A stretch of DNA of 64,000 bases from assembly GCA_030614915.1 (NCBI GenBank), contig JAUXAG010000001.1, positions 187,170 to 251,169 on the forward strand. The letters are read 5' to 3'. This DNA comes from Actinomycetes bacterium (lineage in GTDB: Bacteria > Planctomycetota > Phycisphaerae > JAACET01). Positions 16,080 through 24,521 of the stretch are shown here, piece by piece. Numbering within the stretch: position 1 is the first letter of the stretch; every line of letters begins with the position of its first letter. Position numbers and translations under genes: made by a program. Below the pieces are notes generated by a model that was not told the origin of the DNA, did no database searches, and saw only the letters and a program-made list of their open reading frames with translations.

Positions 16080-18542
16080 ATGGACTCAGAAACAGACAGG
16101 CCAATCCGAGAGTTCTGGGTGGAAGCAGAAGACGGCTCAGATCAGGATACGGGGATAATCAGGTCGGGCCAGGCCGACGAATCCGGTCCGGAGCAACTGG
16201 AAGTCCCCAAGGAATTGGCTATTCTGCCCATCCGCAACGGGGTGGCGTTTCCAGGGACGGTGATGCCTCTGACCATCGGTCGGGAACGGTCGAAACGTCT
16301 GCTGGACGATATTCTACCCGAGATCAAGGTGGTGGGAATATTCACTCAGAAAGATCCGCAGGTGGAAGATCCGGGTTTTGGAGACCTGTACGGGGTGGGC
16401 TGCGCGTGCGTGATCCTCAAACTTCTAAAGCTGCCCGAAGCGAATTTGTCTATCGTGGTGCACGGACTGACGCGGGTGGTTATCGAAAAAGGGCTGGGGA
16501 CCGAACCTTACCACCGAGCAGTAGTGCGGATCGTGGAAAATCGGGTGGAGCCTTCCAAAGAGCTGGATGCCCTAATCCTGTCGGTGCGGGAGACCGCGAG
16601 CAAGATAATCAATCTGAGCCCCAATGTGCCCAACGAAGCGGGTCTGGTTCTGGATAACATCACGGATCCGGGATCGCTGTCGGACTTTCTAGCGGCGAAC
16701 GTGACGGCAAAACTGGAAGACAAACAAGAGCTGCTGGAAATGACGGCGGTGAAGAGGCGCTTCAGCAAGCTGGCTGAGCTGATGGGCCGACAGGTGGAAG
16801 TGCTGGAGCTGAGCAACCAGATTCAGACCAAAGTCAGGGAATCGATCGATAAGAATCAGCGGGAATACTTCTTACAGGAACAACTCAAGGCCATCCAGAA
16901 GGAACTCGGACAAGCGGACCAGCGAACGACGGAAGTGGCGGAGATGGAAGAAAAGATCTCCCAGGCAAAGATGCCCGAAGCGGTGGAGAAAGAAGCCCGG
17001 AGAGAGCTGGATCGGATGAGCAAGATTCCCATGCAGTCTCCGGAGTACTCGGTGTCCCGGACGTACGTGGATTGGCTCTGCGAGGTGCCGTGGTCGGTTA
17101 GCACGGAGGATAATCTGGATATCCGCCGAGCAGCGAAACAACTGGACGACGATCACTACGATCTGCAGAAAGTGAAAAAGCGGGTTCTGGAGTTCCTGGC
17201 GGTGCGTAAACTCAAGCCCAGCGGTCGAAGCCCGATCCTCTGCTTCGTGGGTCCTCCGGGAGTGGGCAAGACCTCGCTGGGCAAGAGTATCGCGGCGGCG
17301 CTGGGTCGAAAGTTTATCCGGATATCGCTGGGGGGGGTGCGGGACGAGGCGGACATCAGAGGGCACCGACGGACTTATATCGGGGCCCTGCCGGGACGTA
17401 TTATCCAGGAGATTCGCAAGGCCCGCTCGCACAACCCGGTATTCATGCTGGACGAGGTGGACAAAATCGGGCAGGACTTTCGGGGAGACCCGGCAGCAGC
17501 CCTGCTGGAAGTGCTGGACCCGGAGCAGAACTTCAGCTTCACGGATCACTATCTGGATGTTCCTTTCGATCTGTCAAAAGTGATGTTCATCGCTACGGCG
17601 AACTACATGGAACCGGTGCCCCCGGCCCTGCGTGACCGGATGGAAGTGATAGAATTGCCGGGGTACACGGCGATGGAAAAGCAGTACATTGCCGAGCGTT
17701 TTCTGCTGCCAAGGCAACTGGAGGAGAACGGGCTGAGCGACGGCAAACTGAAGATGTCGGAAAAGGCGCTGCAGGGGGTTATTCAGTCTTACACGCGGGA
17801 GGCGGGGGTGCGGAACCTGGAACGGGAGCTGGGGAGCATATGCCGGGCAGTGGCCGCCCAAATCGCCAAGGGGCGAAAGAAAGCCCAGGTGATTACGGAA
17901 AAGTCGCTGGGGAACTATCTGGGACCGGTAAAATATGAGCGGGAGTTGGCCCAGCGGACGAGCATGCCGGGGGTGGCAACAGCTCTGGCCTACACGCCGA
18001 CGGGGGGGGAGATCATGTTCGTGGAGGCCACGGGGATGCCGGGGAAGGGTCAGATAATCATCACCGGTCATGTGGGCAACGTGATGGAAGAGTCGATAAA
18101 GGCGGCCCACTCTCTGCTGCGCTCGCATACAAAAGAACTGAAGATCAGTGACGACGTACTGGCCAATAGTGATATTCACGTACATGTTCCGGCTGGTGCT
18201 GTTCCCAAGGACGGTCCTTCGGCAGGATTGGCGATATATGTGGCGTTGGTGTCGCTGCTAACGGGCAAGGTAATTAATCCCGACGTAGCTATGACGGGGG
18301 AGATAACGCTGCGGGGGCTGGTGCTTCCGATTGGCGGGGTGAAGGAAAAGGTGCTGGCGGCGCATCGGGCAGGGATAAAATGCGTGATTCTTCCAGCGAG
18401 GAATCGCAAGGACATGACAGACATTCCCAAGGAAGTCAAGTCGGAAATGAGCTTCCGTTTCGCGTCTCGAGTGAGTGAGGGATTACGGCTGGCTCTGAAA
18501 TCCGAGCCGGGCAAAAAGCGGCAACGAGCGAACAAGAAATAG
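16080..18542 (+). CDS. lon: ATP-dependent Lon protease
   Basis: 820 residues, full length for LonA. N-terminal substrate-binding domain starts at LAILPIRNGVAFPGTVMPL (about 45). AAA+ module: Walker A GPPGVGKTSLGK near 390, Walker B PVFMLDEVDKIG near 455, then the sensor region. Peptidase domain: catalytic Ser in PKDGPSAGLA (about 711) and Lys in GGVKEKVLAAHRAG (about 755). Degrades misfolded and regulatory proteins in the cytoplasm. Probably expressed with hsp20 from the promoter at 15520. AAGG is 7 nt before ATG 16080. Confidence 0.97.
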   Translation: MDSETDRPIREFWVEAEDGSDQDTGIIRSGQADESGPEQLEVPKELAILPIRNGVAFPGTVMPLTIGRERSKRLLDDILPEIKVVGIFTQKDPQVEDPGFGDLYGVGCACVILKLLKLPEANLSIVVHGLTRVVIEKGLGTEPYHRAVVRIVENRVEPSKELDALILSVRETASKIINLSPNVPNEAGLVLDNITDPGSLSDFLAANVTAKLEDKQELLEMTAVKRRFSKLAELMGRQVEVLELSNQIQTKVRESIDKNQREYFLQEQLKAIQKELGQADQRTTEVAEMEEKISQAKMPEAVEKEARRELDRMSKIPMQSPEYSVSRTYVDWLCEVPWSVSTEDNLDIRRAAKQLDDDHYDLQKVKKRVLEFLAVRKLKPSGRSPILCFVGPPGVGKTSLGKSIAAALGRKFIRISLGGVRDEADIRGHRRTYIGALPGRIIQEIRKARSHNPVFMLDEVDKIGQDFRGDPAAALLEVLDPEQNFSFTDHYLDVPFDLSKVMFIATANYMEPVPPALRDRMEVIELPGYTAMEKQYIAERFLLPRQLEENGLSDGKLKMSEKALQGVIQSYTREAGVRNLERELGSICRAVAAQIAKGRKKAQVITEKSLGNYLGPVKYERELAQRTSMPGVATALAYTPTGGEIMFVEATGMPGKGQIIITGHVGNVMEESIKAAHSLLRSHTKELKISDDVLANSDIHVHVPAGAVPKDGPSAGLAIYVALVSLLTGKVINPDVAMTGEITLRGLVLPIGGVKEKVLAAHRAGIKCVILPARNRKDMTDIPKEVKSEMSFRFASRVSEGLRLALKSEPGKKRQRANKK

Positions 18543-18739
18543 GCGAGGGAGAAATTAGTTGCCTTGAGTGGCTAAGAGGTATAGGATATTTGGCGGTAAA
18601 ATTTTTTTGCGCCCATCAAATCGGGCACAAAGCTAGGATTTGCGCCTATCCAACGGCCGGCGAAGGAAAGAGTCCGTGGCTGGGCGATGGTGTAATTAAA
18701 GCTGCGGCAAGAAGTTAGCATACCAGCAAGGTGAGGATT
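18543..18739. other. Leader region with possible RNA structure
   Basis: 197 bp between lon and the oxidoreductase. Contains TTGCGCCC...GGGCACAA (18606-18634 area) and GGAT...ATCC small stems, then a purine-rich stretch (GGCGAAGGAAAGAG). No match to a riboswitch class that I can name; function unknown. Confidence 0.3.
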
Positions 18740-19708
18740 ATGTCTGAAGATTATAAACTAGCTTTCGCGGATGATTTGGGATTCTGCAATATCCTGCTCT
18801 CGGCTATTGGCGGGGATGGTGCGAACATGGCGGCCAAGATGCTGTTCAAGCTGGGGGTGCTGGAAGTGGGCCTTGACGGCGGCTACGACGCGAAGTACGG
18901 GTCGGAGAAAAAGGGTACGCCGACAGACGTATCGGTTCGTTTCTGCAAGGCCGGTACGGCGGTGCGGGCGGTAGGACCAACGACTAGGGCGCATATCCTG
19001 GTAGTTTTCCACGAGAGCCTGATCCGTCCTCTGGCGCTGAACAAAGGGCTGTACGCCAATGCGATTGTGATTGTGAACTCGACCAAGTCGCCCGAAGAGG
19101 TGCGGGACATTCTGGAATTGAACTCGGGACGGGTAATCTGCCTGGACGCGAGCAAGATCGCCGAGGAGACACACAGTCGATTGAATATGCCCATGCTGGC
19201 GATGCTGTGCAACGTGCTGAGCTTTCCGGCTAAGGTGGTGGAAGAGGCAGTGAAAAAGCAATGGCCACGGGCGGCCGAGGCCAACGTGGCTGCGTTCAGG
19301 GCGGCAGTGAGCACGGCTAAAGAGGCCCAGTTTGGGGCGGATGGTAAGTATCCGCTGGTGGAATTCAGCGAGTCGCGCGGGGGGCTCGGCTTCCTGAACA
19401 TGCTGCCGGGGGGGAGGATCGATGCCCTGAAACATTCGACAGTAGAGCGAGATAATGCTGAAGGCAGATTAGGGCCCAATCCGATCTTCGATGCTGAGGA
19501 GTGCACGAGCTGCGGGATGTGCCTGACGGTCTGCCCGGATCCGGGGGCAATCGTGTGGAAAGAAAAGAAGATGACGGGGATTGATTCGAAGTTTTGCAAA
19601 AGCTGCATGCGGTGCGTGGAAATCTGCCCGCGGACCGGAAGAGCACTAAGAGATCCACATAAAAAAGAAGAAGCAAAAGAAACCACGGTAGCAGGGGAAA
19701 AAAAGTAA
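18740..19708 (+). CDS. 2-oxoacid:ferredoxin oxidoreductase gamma subunit fused to 2x[4Fe-4S] ferredoxin
   Basis: About 322 residues from ATG 18740 (AGGTGAGG upstream). Residues 10-195 match the gamma subunit fold (AIGGDGANMAAKMLFKLG, then YGSEKKGTPTDVSVRF). After a linker come two ferredoxin motifs, CTSCGMCLTVCP (about 255) and CKSCMRCVEICP (about 290), each able to bind a [4Fe-4S] cluster, equivalent to the delta subunit. A Lys/Glu-rich tail ends the protein. The alpha-beta fusion is next (51 bp), so the pair makes a complete enzyme that decarboxylates a 2-oxoacid to acyl-CoA and reduces ferredoxin. Substrate not resolved. Confidence 0.9.
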   Translation: MSEDYKLAFADDLGFCNILLSAIGGDGANMAAKMLFKLGVLEVGLDGGYDAKYGSEKKGTPTDVSVRFCKAGTAVRAVGPTTRAHILVVFHESLIRPLALNKGLYANAIVIVNSTKSPEEVRDILELNSGRVICLDASKIAEETHSRLNMPMLAMLCNVLSFPAKVVEEAVKKQWPRAAEANVAAFRAAVSTAKEAQFGADGKYPLVEFSESRGGLGFLNMLPGGRIDALKHSTVERDNAEGRLGPNPIFDAEECTSCGMCLTVCPDPGAIVWKEKKMTGIDSKFCKSCMRCVEICPRTGRALRDPHKKEEAKETTVAGEKK

Positions 19709-19759
19709 GGCGGAAGGCTATTTCGAATTGCGAATTGCGAATTTAAGGAAATAAATACA

Positions 19760-22006
19760 ATGGCTAAGGCAGCAGTAATCGAGAAACCAAAAACTAAGGC
19801 TTCCAAACCACAAACGGTGTGGATAGGCAACGGCAACGAGGCGGTGGCTCGGGCGATTATACAGATCGGCTATGACGGCGAGGGATATTACCCGATAACC
19901 CCGTCGAGCGATGCCGGGGAGGCGGTGAGCAAGGCCTTTGCGGCGGGTGAAACCGATATTGCCTTTGTGCCTCTTACCTCGGAGCTGGCGGCTATAAGTG
20001 CTTGCGCGGGTATGGCCATCGCCGGCGGCAGAGTAGTAGATGTAACCAGCGCGAACGGTCTGCTACTAAAGATTGAAGAGATGCCAGCTATCTCCGGACT
20101 GGCTTTGCCGATGGTGTTGAATCTTTCGACGCGGGATGTGTCGGCGCCTCTGAACATCAAGAACGGGCACAGCGATCTGGCGGCGTGCCTGGGGATGGGG
20201 TGGATGATCCTGTGCGCGCCGACGGTGCAGGCAACGTATGATATGAATATCCTGGCGTTGAAGGTAGCGGAGGCGGTGAATTTGCCGGCCATCGTGGCCT
20301 ATGACGGATTCCATACATCGCATGCCAATCGGCGGATTGAGATATTCGCGGAGAAAGAGGATGTGCGGGAGTTCTTGGGTGAAAAGCCGAAAGGGACGAC
20401 GATTTTCGACGTGGAGAATCCACACACCTTTGGGCCTTATATGAATGACGATCTGATCAACACCAAGGTGCAGATCGATGCCAAGATGGCGAGGGCCTAT
20501 GAGGTGTTGCCGGGGATATTCGAGGAGTACGCGAAGTGGTCGGGCAGAGAGTACGGATTCGTGGAGCGGTACGGTGCGGATGATGCGGAAGTGGTAATGG
20601 TGATGATAAATACGGGAGGGGAAACGGCCAAGGATGCGGTGGACAGGCTTGTGGGCCGGGGGGAAAAGGTGGCGGTGGTGATTCCGAAGGTGCTGCGGCC
20701 TTTCCCTGAGAAAGAACTGGTGGAGGCGGTGGCTGGGGCGCGGACGATCCTGGTGGGTGAACGAGTGAGCCAATACGGGGCGAGCAACTACTTGGCCAAC
20801 GAGCTGGGGGCGGCGCTGCAACGGGTGGGAACCAAGGCGGAGATTATTCAGCGGACGTACGGGGTGGGTGGATTGACGCTGACATCGGAGGATGCGGAGA
20901 AACTGTTCGAGATAGCCCAGGGCTGGCCGAACCTGGATGATGCGGATGAGCAGAAGCGCAAATGGTACTACGGGGCTTGGCCGGGCGATATAGATTACAC
21001 GCCAGCGGTGAAAATCGAAGCGGCAACGGGTGAGGACAAATCGCTGAATATCGGGGCAGAAAAAGTGAATCTGCGTGAACTATCCCAGATGCCGATACGG
21101 TTCGAGAAACACGCGGCCTGCCCGGGATGCGGGATCTTCGTGAACCTAAACCTGTTCCTGCGGGGCATCGATGGGCCGGTAGTGGTGTTCTTCAACACCG
21201 GCTGCGGGATGGTGGTGACGACGGGTTATCCGTATACGACGTTCAAAGTGCCGTACTTCCATAACCTGTTCCACAACGCCTCTTCGACGGCTACGGGGGT
21301 GGTGGAGATGTACAAACGGTTCCGGGCTCAGGGCAAGCTCAGCAAGGAGATAACCTTTATCGCTATCAGCGGCGATGGGGGTACGGACATCGGGATGGAC
21401 CAGGTTATCGGGGCGGCGCTGCGGAACGATCCGTTCATTCTGCTGGAATACGACAACAAAGGGTATATGAATACGGGGGCCCAGATGTGCTACACGGGGA
21501 TCAAGGGGCAGCGGAACAGCAATGCCCACATCGGCCCGCAACAGAAGGGCAAAACGACACACCATAAGGACGTGATCGAGATATTGCGAGGTACAAATTG
21601 CTCGTATCTGTTCCAGGCGGCGGAGTCGAATGCAGTAGATATGATCCGCAAGGCCCGCAAGGCGCAGCAGACGGTGCGGGATGGTGGTTTTGCGTTCGGG
21701 AAACTGTGGAGCGTGTGCCCGCTGAACTGGGGGATGAAAGAATCGAACGGGCCGGCGTCGGTTAAGGCGGCGGTGGACTCGTGTCTGTTTCCGCTGTACG
21801 AGATTGAAAAGGGGATCACAACGCTGAATTACGATCCGGAAAAGCGCAAGAAGAAGGTTCCGGTAACTGATGCGTTCAAGCTGATGGGGGCGGGTTTTGC
21901 ACATATGATGAAACCGGATTTCGCTGAGATAGTGGCTGACGTTCAAGGGGAGGTGGATCGGCGCTGGGCAAGGCTCAAGGCCAAGGCGGAGAACGAGATT
22001 CTCTGA
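19760..22006 (+). CDS. 2-oxoacid:ferredoxin oxidoreductase alpha-beta fusion
   Basis: 748 residues. Residues 20-390 are the alpha part (GNEAVARAIIQIGYDGEGYYPITPSSDAGE; later VVIPKVLRPFPEKELVEAV). From about 435 the beta part begins with FEKHAACPGCGIFVNLNLF and carries the thiamine-diphosphate motif ISGDGGTDIGMDQVIGAAL and YDNKGYMNTGAQ. Usually alpha and beta are separate; the two-gene arrangement here (gamma-delta, alpha-beta) contains all four domains. Oxygen-sensitive and typical of anaerobes. Upstream sequence GAATTGCGAATTGCGAATTT is a short direct repeat, followed by AAGGAAATAAATACA before the ATG. A strong terminator follows at 22170. Confidence 0.93.
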   Translation: MAKAAVIEKPKTKASKPQTVWIGNGNEAVARAIIQIGYDGEGYYPITPSSDAGEAVSKAFAAGETDIAFVPLTSELAAISACAGMAIAGGRVVDVTSANGLLLKIEEMPAISGLALPMVLNLSTRDVSAPLNIKNGHSDLAACLGMGWMILCAPTVQATYDMNILALKVAEAVNLPAIVAYDGFHTSHANRRIEIFAEKEDVREFLGEKPKGTTIFDVENPHTFGPYMNDDLINTKVQIDAKMARAYEVLPGIFEEYAKWSGREYGFVERYGADDAEVVMVMINTGGETAKDAVDRLVGRGEKVAVVIPKVLRPFPEKELVEAVAGARTILVGERVSQYGASNYLANELGAALQRVGTKAEIIQRTYGVGGLTLTSEDAEKLFEIAQGWPNLDDADEQKRKWYYGAWPGDIDYTPAVKIEAATGEDKSLNIGAEKVNLRELSQMPIRFEKHAACPGCGIFVNLNLFLRGIDGPVVVFFNTGCGMVVTTGYPYTTFKVPYFHNLFHNASSTATGVVEMYKRFRAQGKLSKEITFIAISGDGGTDIGMDQVIGAALRNDPFILLEYDNKGYMNTGAQMCYTGIKGQRNSNAHIGPQQKGKTTHHKDVIEILRGTNCSYLFQAAESNAVDMIRKARKAQQTVRDGGFAFGKLWSVCPLNWGMKESNGPASVKAAVDSCLFPLYEIEKGITTLNYDPEKRKKKVPVTDAFKLMGAGFAHMMKPDFAEIVADVQGEVDRRWARLKAKAENEIL

Positions 22007-22092
22007 AAAGAAGGGCACAGAGCCACAAAGGCACAAAGCAGATAAAGAAAGAGAAGATTTTTGACGCTGATTTCGCTGATTACGCAGAAAGA

Positions 22093-22137
22093 TAATTAGC
22101 CACAGATTCATCCTTCGTAGCAGAGCTACTACGGAGA
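22093..22137. repeat. TTAGCCACAGAT unit joined to CTTCGTAG palindrome
   Basis: TAATTAGCCACAGATTC runs directly into the palindrome CTTCGTAGCAG / CTACTACGGAG (22113-22136). The same palindrome occurs at 31898-31921. The stretch 22055-22165 is built almost wholly of such dispersed units (GCTGATTTCGCTGATTACGC, ACAGACTACACAGA). Confidence 0.6.
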
Positions 22138-22169
22138 ACAGGTTTCACAGACTACACAGATAATTAGGA

Positions 22170-22207
22170 AAAGGCCGGGTTGAGATGCCCGGCCTTTCTT
22201 GTTTTTG
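22170..22207 (+). terminator. Intrinsic terminator after the oxidoreductase operon
   Basis: Stem AGGCCGGG (22172-22179) pairs with CCCGGCCT (22188-22195) around an 8-nt loop, followed by a T-rich tail (TTTCTTGTTTTT). An A run precedes the stem. Confidence 0.85.
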
Positions 22208-22318
22208 TGGCGAGTGGGCTTAAGGAATATCCCCCGCTGTTTATCGGGGATATCATCTGCCGAACGTTACGGCTCAGCTTCCGGCGCAGCTACGCGACGG
22301 TAAGCTGGAACCGTCTTG

Positions 22319-22771
22319 TTAGACATTCTTCCTTTTCATATAGAACCAAAGCTTGTGGCCGTCGTGTCCCAGTAGAAGGAAGCCCTTCTCGAAACGGAAC
22401 GTCTGCTGCCCTTCCAGTTTGGACGGCCAGAACGCAAACCATTCCGCCAGACGTTTGCCGGCAGCCGTGCTGGGTTTGTCAAACCGATATGTTATCATCA
22501 TGCCACGCTCGAGCGAGTACGTCCCCGTGAGCGATTCGTCGATCGTATTGATGCCTTCGGTTCGGCTGGATCGCCACACGAATTGTCCGTTTGCCCGGAA
22601 GGTTACCTCAAGATTCCAGTCGGCATCTCCGGGGTACGCGTGATCTTCCGCCTGGGTGTGCTGCTTGGTCCATGTGCCGGTCAGCCCGAACTCGGGTCCT
22701 TCCCGGCCATCGCAAGCTGCCAGCGTACCGGCGATCCCAACAAACACGAAAAACATGGTTGATCGTGACAT
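22319..22771 (-). CDS. Small lipoprotein, lipocalin-like length
   Basis: About 150 residues. The signal peptide ends in the lipobox TLAAC, so Cys about 20 should be lipidated. The mature part is rich in alternating beta strands (LTGTWTKQ, WNLEVTFRANGQFVWRSSR, LTGTYSLERGMMITYRF, GQQTFRFEKGFLLLGHDGHKLWFYMKR), like small beta-barrel surface proteins that begin with a LTGTW strand. No enzyme motif. Two ATGs are adjacent; the second (22771) has the better spacing to GGAGAG. It precedes the FHA-GAF protein after a gap of about 45 bp across opposite order on the same strand (lipoprotein is downstream). Confidence 0.75.
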   Translation of the reverse strand: MSRSTMFFVFVGIAGTLAACDGREGPEFGLTGTWTKQHTQAEDHAYPGDADWNLEVTFRANGQFVWRSSRTEGINTIDESLTGTYSLERGMMITYRFDKPSTAAGKRLAEWFAFWPSKLEGQQTFRFEKGFLLLGHDGHKLWFYMKRKNV

Positions 22772-22818
22772 CATTCTCTCCAGTTGAACTTGGTTTGGTG
22801 TATCGGAGACATTTCGAG

Positions 22819-24438
22819 TCAGTCAGACAGCTTGGGCTGAATCACCAGCAGCGTAATCGGATTGCGCTGAGGGGTCTGGCGCATGAAATCGCGGAGGTCG
22901 CGCCATAAATCGCGGAGCATATCAGCGGCAGGTCTGGCAAAGTTCTCCTCCACACTTTGAGTAAAGCGTTCCAGGCCGTACTGCTGACGCTGAGCATTGC
23001 GGGCGGTAAGAAGGCCCTTGGTCCAGAAGATAAGGGTCTGTCCGGACTGCATGTACACAGATCGGTCGGTAAAGGCAGCGATGGGGTCGAGGCCCAAAGG
23101 GACCAGATCCTGGGCGGCCAGGATGTCCAACTTTCCAGATTTGTTGAGCACAAAGGCGGGCTGACCACCGGCATTAGCCAATTCGAGATGTCCGGAGTCG
23201 AGCCGTAACCTGAGGACCATGGCTGAGATCGGACAGGGATCGGGAGCGGAGAGATAATCCCTATTCATGAGTTCCAGCAGTGCGGATGGGCTCTGCCCAG
23301 TACGGCTCCACATGGCGAAAGCCCCGCGGAGACGAGCCAAGCAAGCCAAGGATTGGCCATCGTGCCGAGCGGTCTTGGCGAGGACGATGGTGAGAGTATT
23401 GTCGTCAAGAAGGTGGACGTCATGGCAGTCGGTACCGTCGCCGCGCCCGGGATAGGCGGCGGCCTGGATGGCACAACTGGGCGGGGCGGGCAAGGCAGCC
23501 GGCTTTAGCAGAGCGGCAACCTGGGCGGCAGAGCCAACCAAACGATTGGGCTGCTGACGCTTGGCGGACCACTCGGCAACCATGCGATGAATAGCAGTGC
23601 CGATGTAGGCGGCTATGATGATGAACTGATCGAGGTCGGCCTGATTGTAGGCGGGACTGTCGGCGGAATTATCAACGTAGATCACCCCAACAGTTCCCCT
23701 AGGAGTCTGGACGGGACAGGACATGGCTGAGCCGATGCGCTTGAAACTCTGAATCCCGGTTCCACGGCGGGGGAAATCGGCCGTTCTGGGAATCAAGACG
23801 GCGTGGTCGTGATCTAAAGCCCGTTCAATCATCGGCGGAGGAAGGGAACGGTCGTCAAGGACCTTTCCAGAACTGGAACGTCCGGAGCTGATGGCAATAG
23901 GGGCCTGCATGTCTGTTCGCAGTCCAATCCAGGCATCAGCAGCCTCGAAGATAGCCAGCAAACAATCCAGGATTTCCTTGAGCATCTGCTGCTGGTCAGA
24001 AATCAAGAGGAGCCTGGCGCTGACATCTTGAATATTCCTGGCGGTAACCGCCCGGAGGGAAATAACATCCTCGGGATAACGGACGATGGCGGTTTCGGGC
24101 AGCTGGGCGAACTTGGGCGGGGCCTTGGCGAGGGGAGGTTGGGAGTCGGATCTGCCGGATTTTATGAGCAGGCGGAATGGGCCGATGTCGATGCGGTCGC
24201 CGCCGCGGAGGCGGGCGCGCCTTGCGGGCTTGCCGTTTAGCAGGGTTCTGCCTCCGCTGCCGAGGTCCTCCAAATACCAGCGTCCCTTATCATCCTGCAA
24301 CAAGATGGCCTGTCGCTTGGGTATGGTGTGCAGGGGCAGGTTGACGTGAGCAGAGGCACCGCTTCCGATAATAATGGGGCCTCTTTCGAGACTGAGGCTA
24401 GTGAGGACCTGTCCACTTTTTTGGACGGTGATGTTCAC
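22819..24438 (-). CDS. FHA-GAF-SpoIIE-like protein with degenerate phosphatase motifs
   Basis: 539 residues. FHA at 5-95 (degenerate: IPKRQA replaces the SxxH motif, LLNGK keeps the Asn), GAF at about 140-300 (ILDCLLAIFEAADAWIGL ... SAMSCPVQTPRGTVGVIYVDNS), and a SpoIIE/PP2C-like domain from about 325. The metal-binding Asp positions are largely lost by eye: DVxGHG is KTARHDG, the TDG motif is WTKG, and the final DDxT is RNPIT. It may therefore be a non-catalytic scaffold for STAS/RsbW proteins such as those at 14.2-15.4 kb (inference). It lies 83 bp downstream of the BioF-like gene. Confidence 0.85.
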   Translation of the reverse strand: MNITVQKSGQVLTSLSLERGPIIIGSGASAHVNLPLHTIPKRQAILLQDDKGRWYLEDLGSGGRTLLNGKPARRARLRGGDRIDIGPFRLLIKSGRSDSQPPLAKAPPKFAQLPETAIVRYPEDVISLRAVTARNIQDVSARLLLISDQQQMLKEILDCLLAIFEAADAWIGLRTDMQAPIAISSGRSSSGKVLDDRSLPPPMIERALDHDHAVLIPRTADFPRRGTGIQSFKRIGSAMSCPVQTPRGTVGVIYVDNSADSPAYNQADLDQFIIIAAYIGTAIHRMVAEWSAKRQQPNRLVGSAAQVAALLKPAALPAPPSCAIQAAAYPGRGDGTDCHDVHLLDDNTLTIVLAKTARHDGQSLACLARLRGAFAMWSRTGQSPSALLELMNRDYLSAPDPCPISAMVLRLRLDSGHLELANAGGQPAFVLNKSGKLDILAAQDLVPLGLDPIAAFTDRSVYMQSGQTLIFWTKGLLTARNAQRQQYGLERFTQSVEENFARPAADMLRDLWRDLRDFMRQTPQRNPITLLVIQPKLSD

Positions 24439-24521
24439 GAAGGCCTCCCGGCTGAGGATAGGTCTGGGGCAATGGTATCTTAGAGTACATTTCGGCCAAA
24501 ATCCAGGGACGATTCAGCAGT

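Noticed and set aside
18590-18700. Possible riboswitch (CACAAAGCTAGG resembling part of a c-di-GMP-I core)
   Set aside because: Only a short stretch is similar; the second half of the motif and the expected receptor stems are absent.
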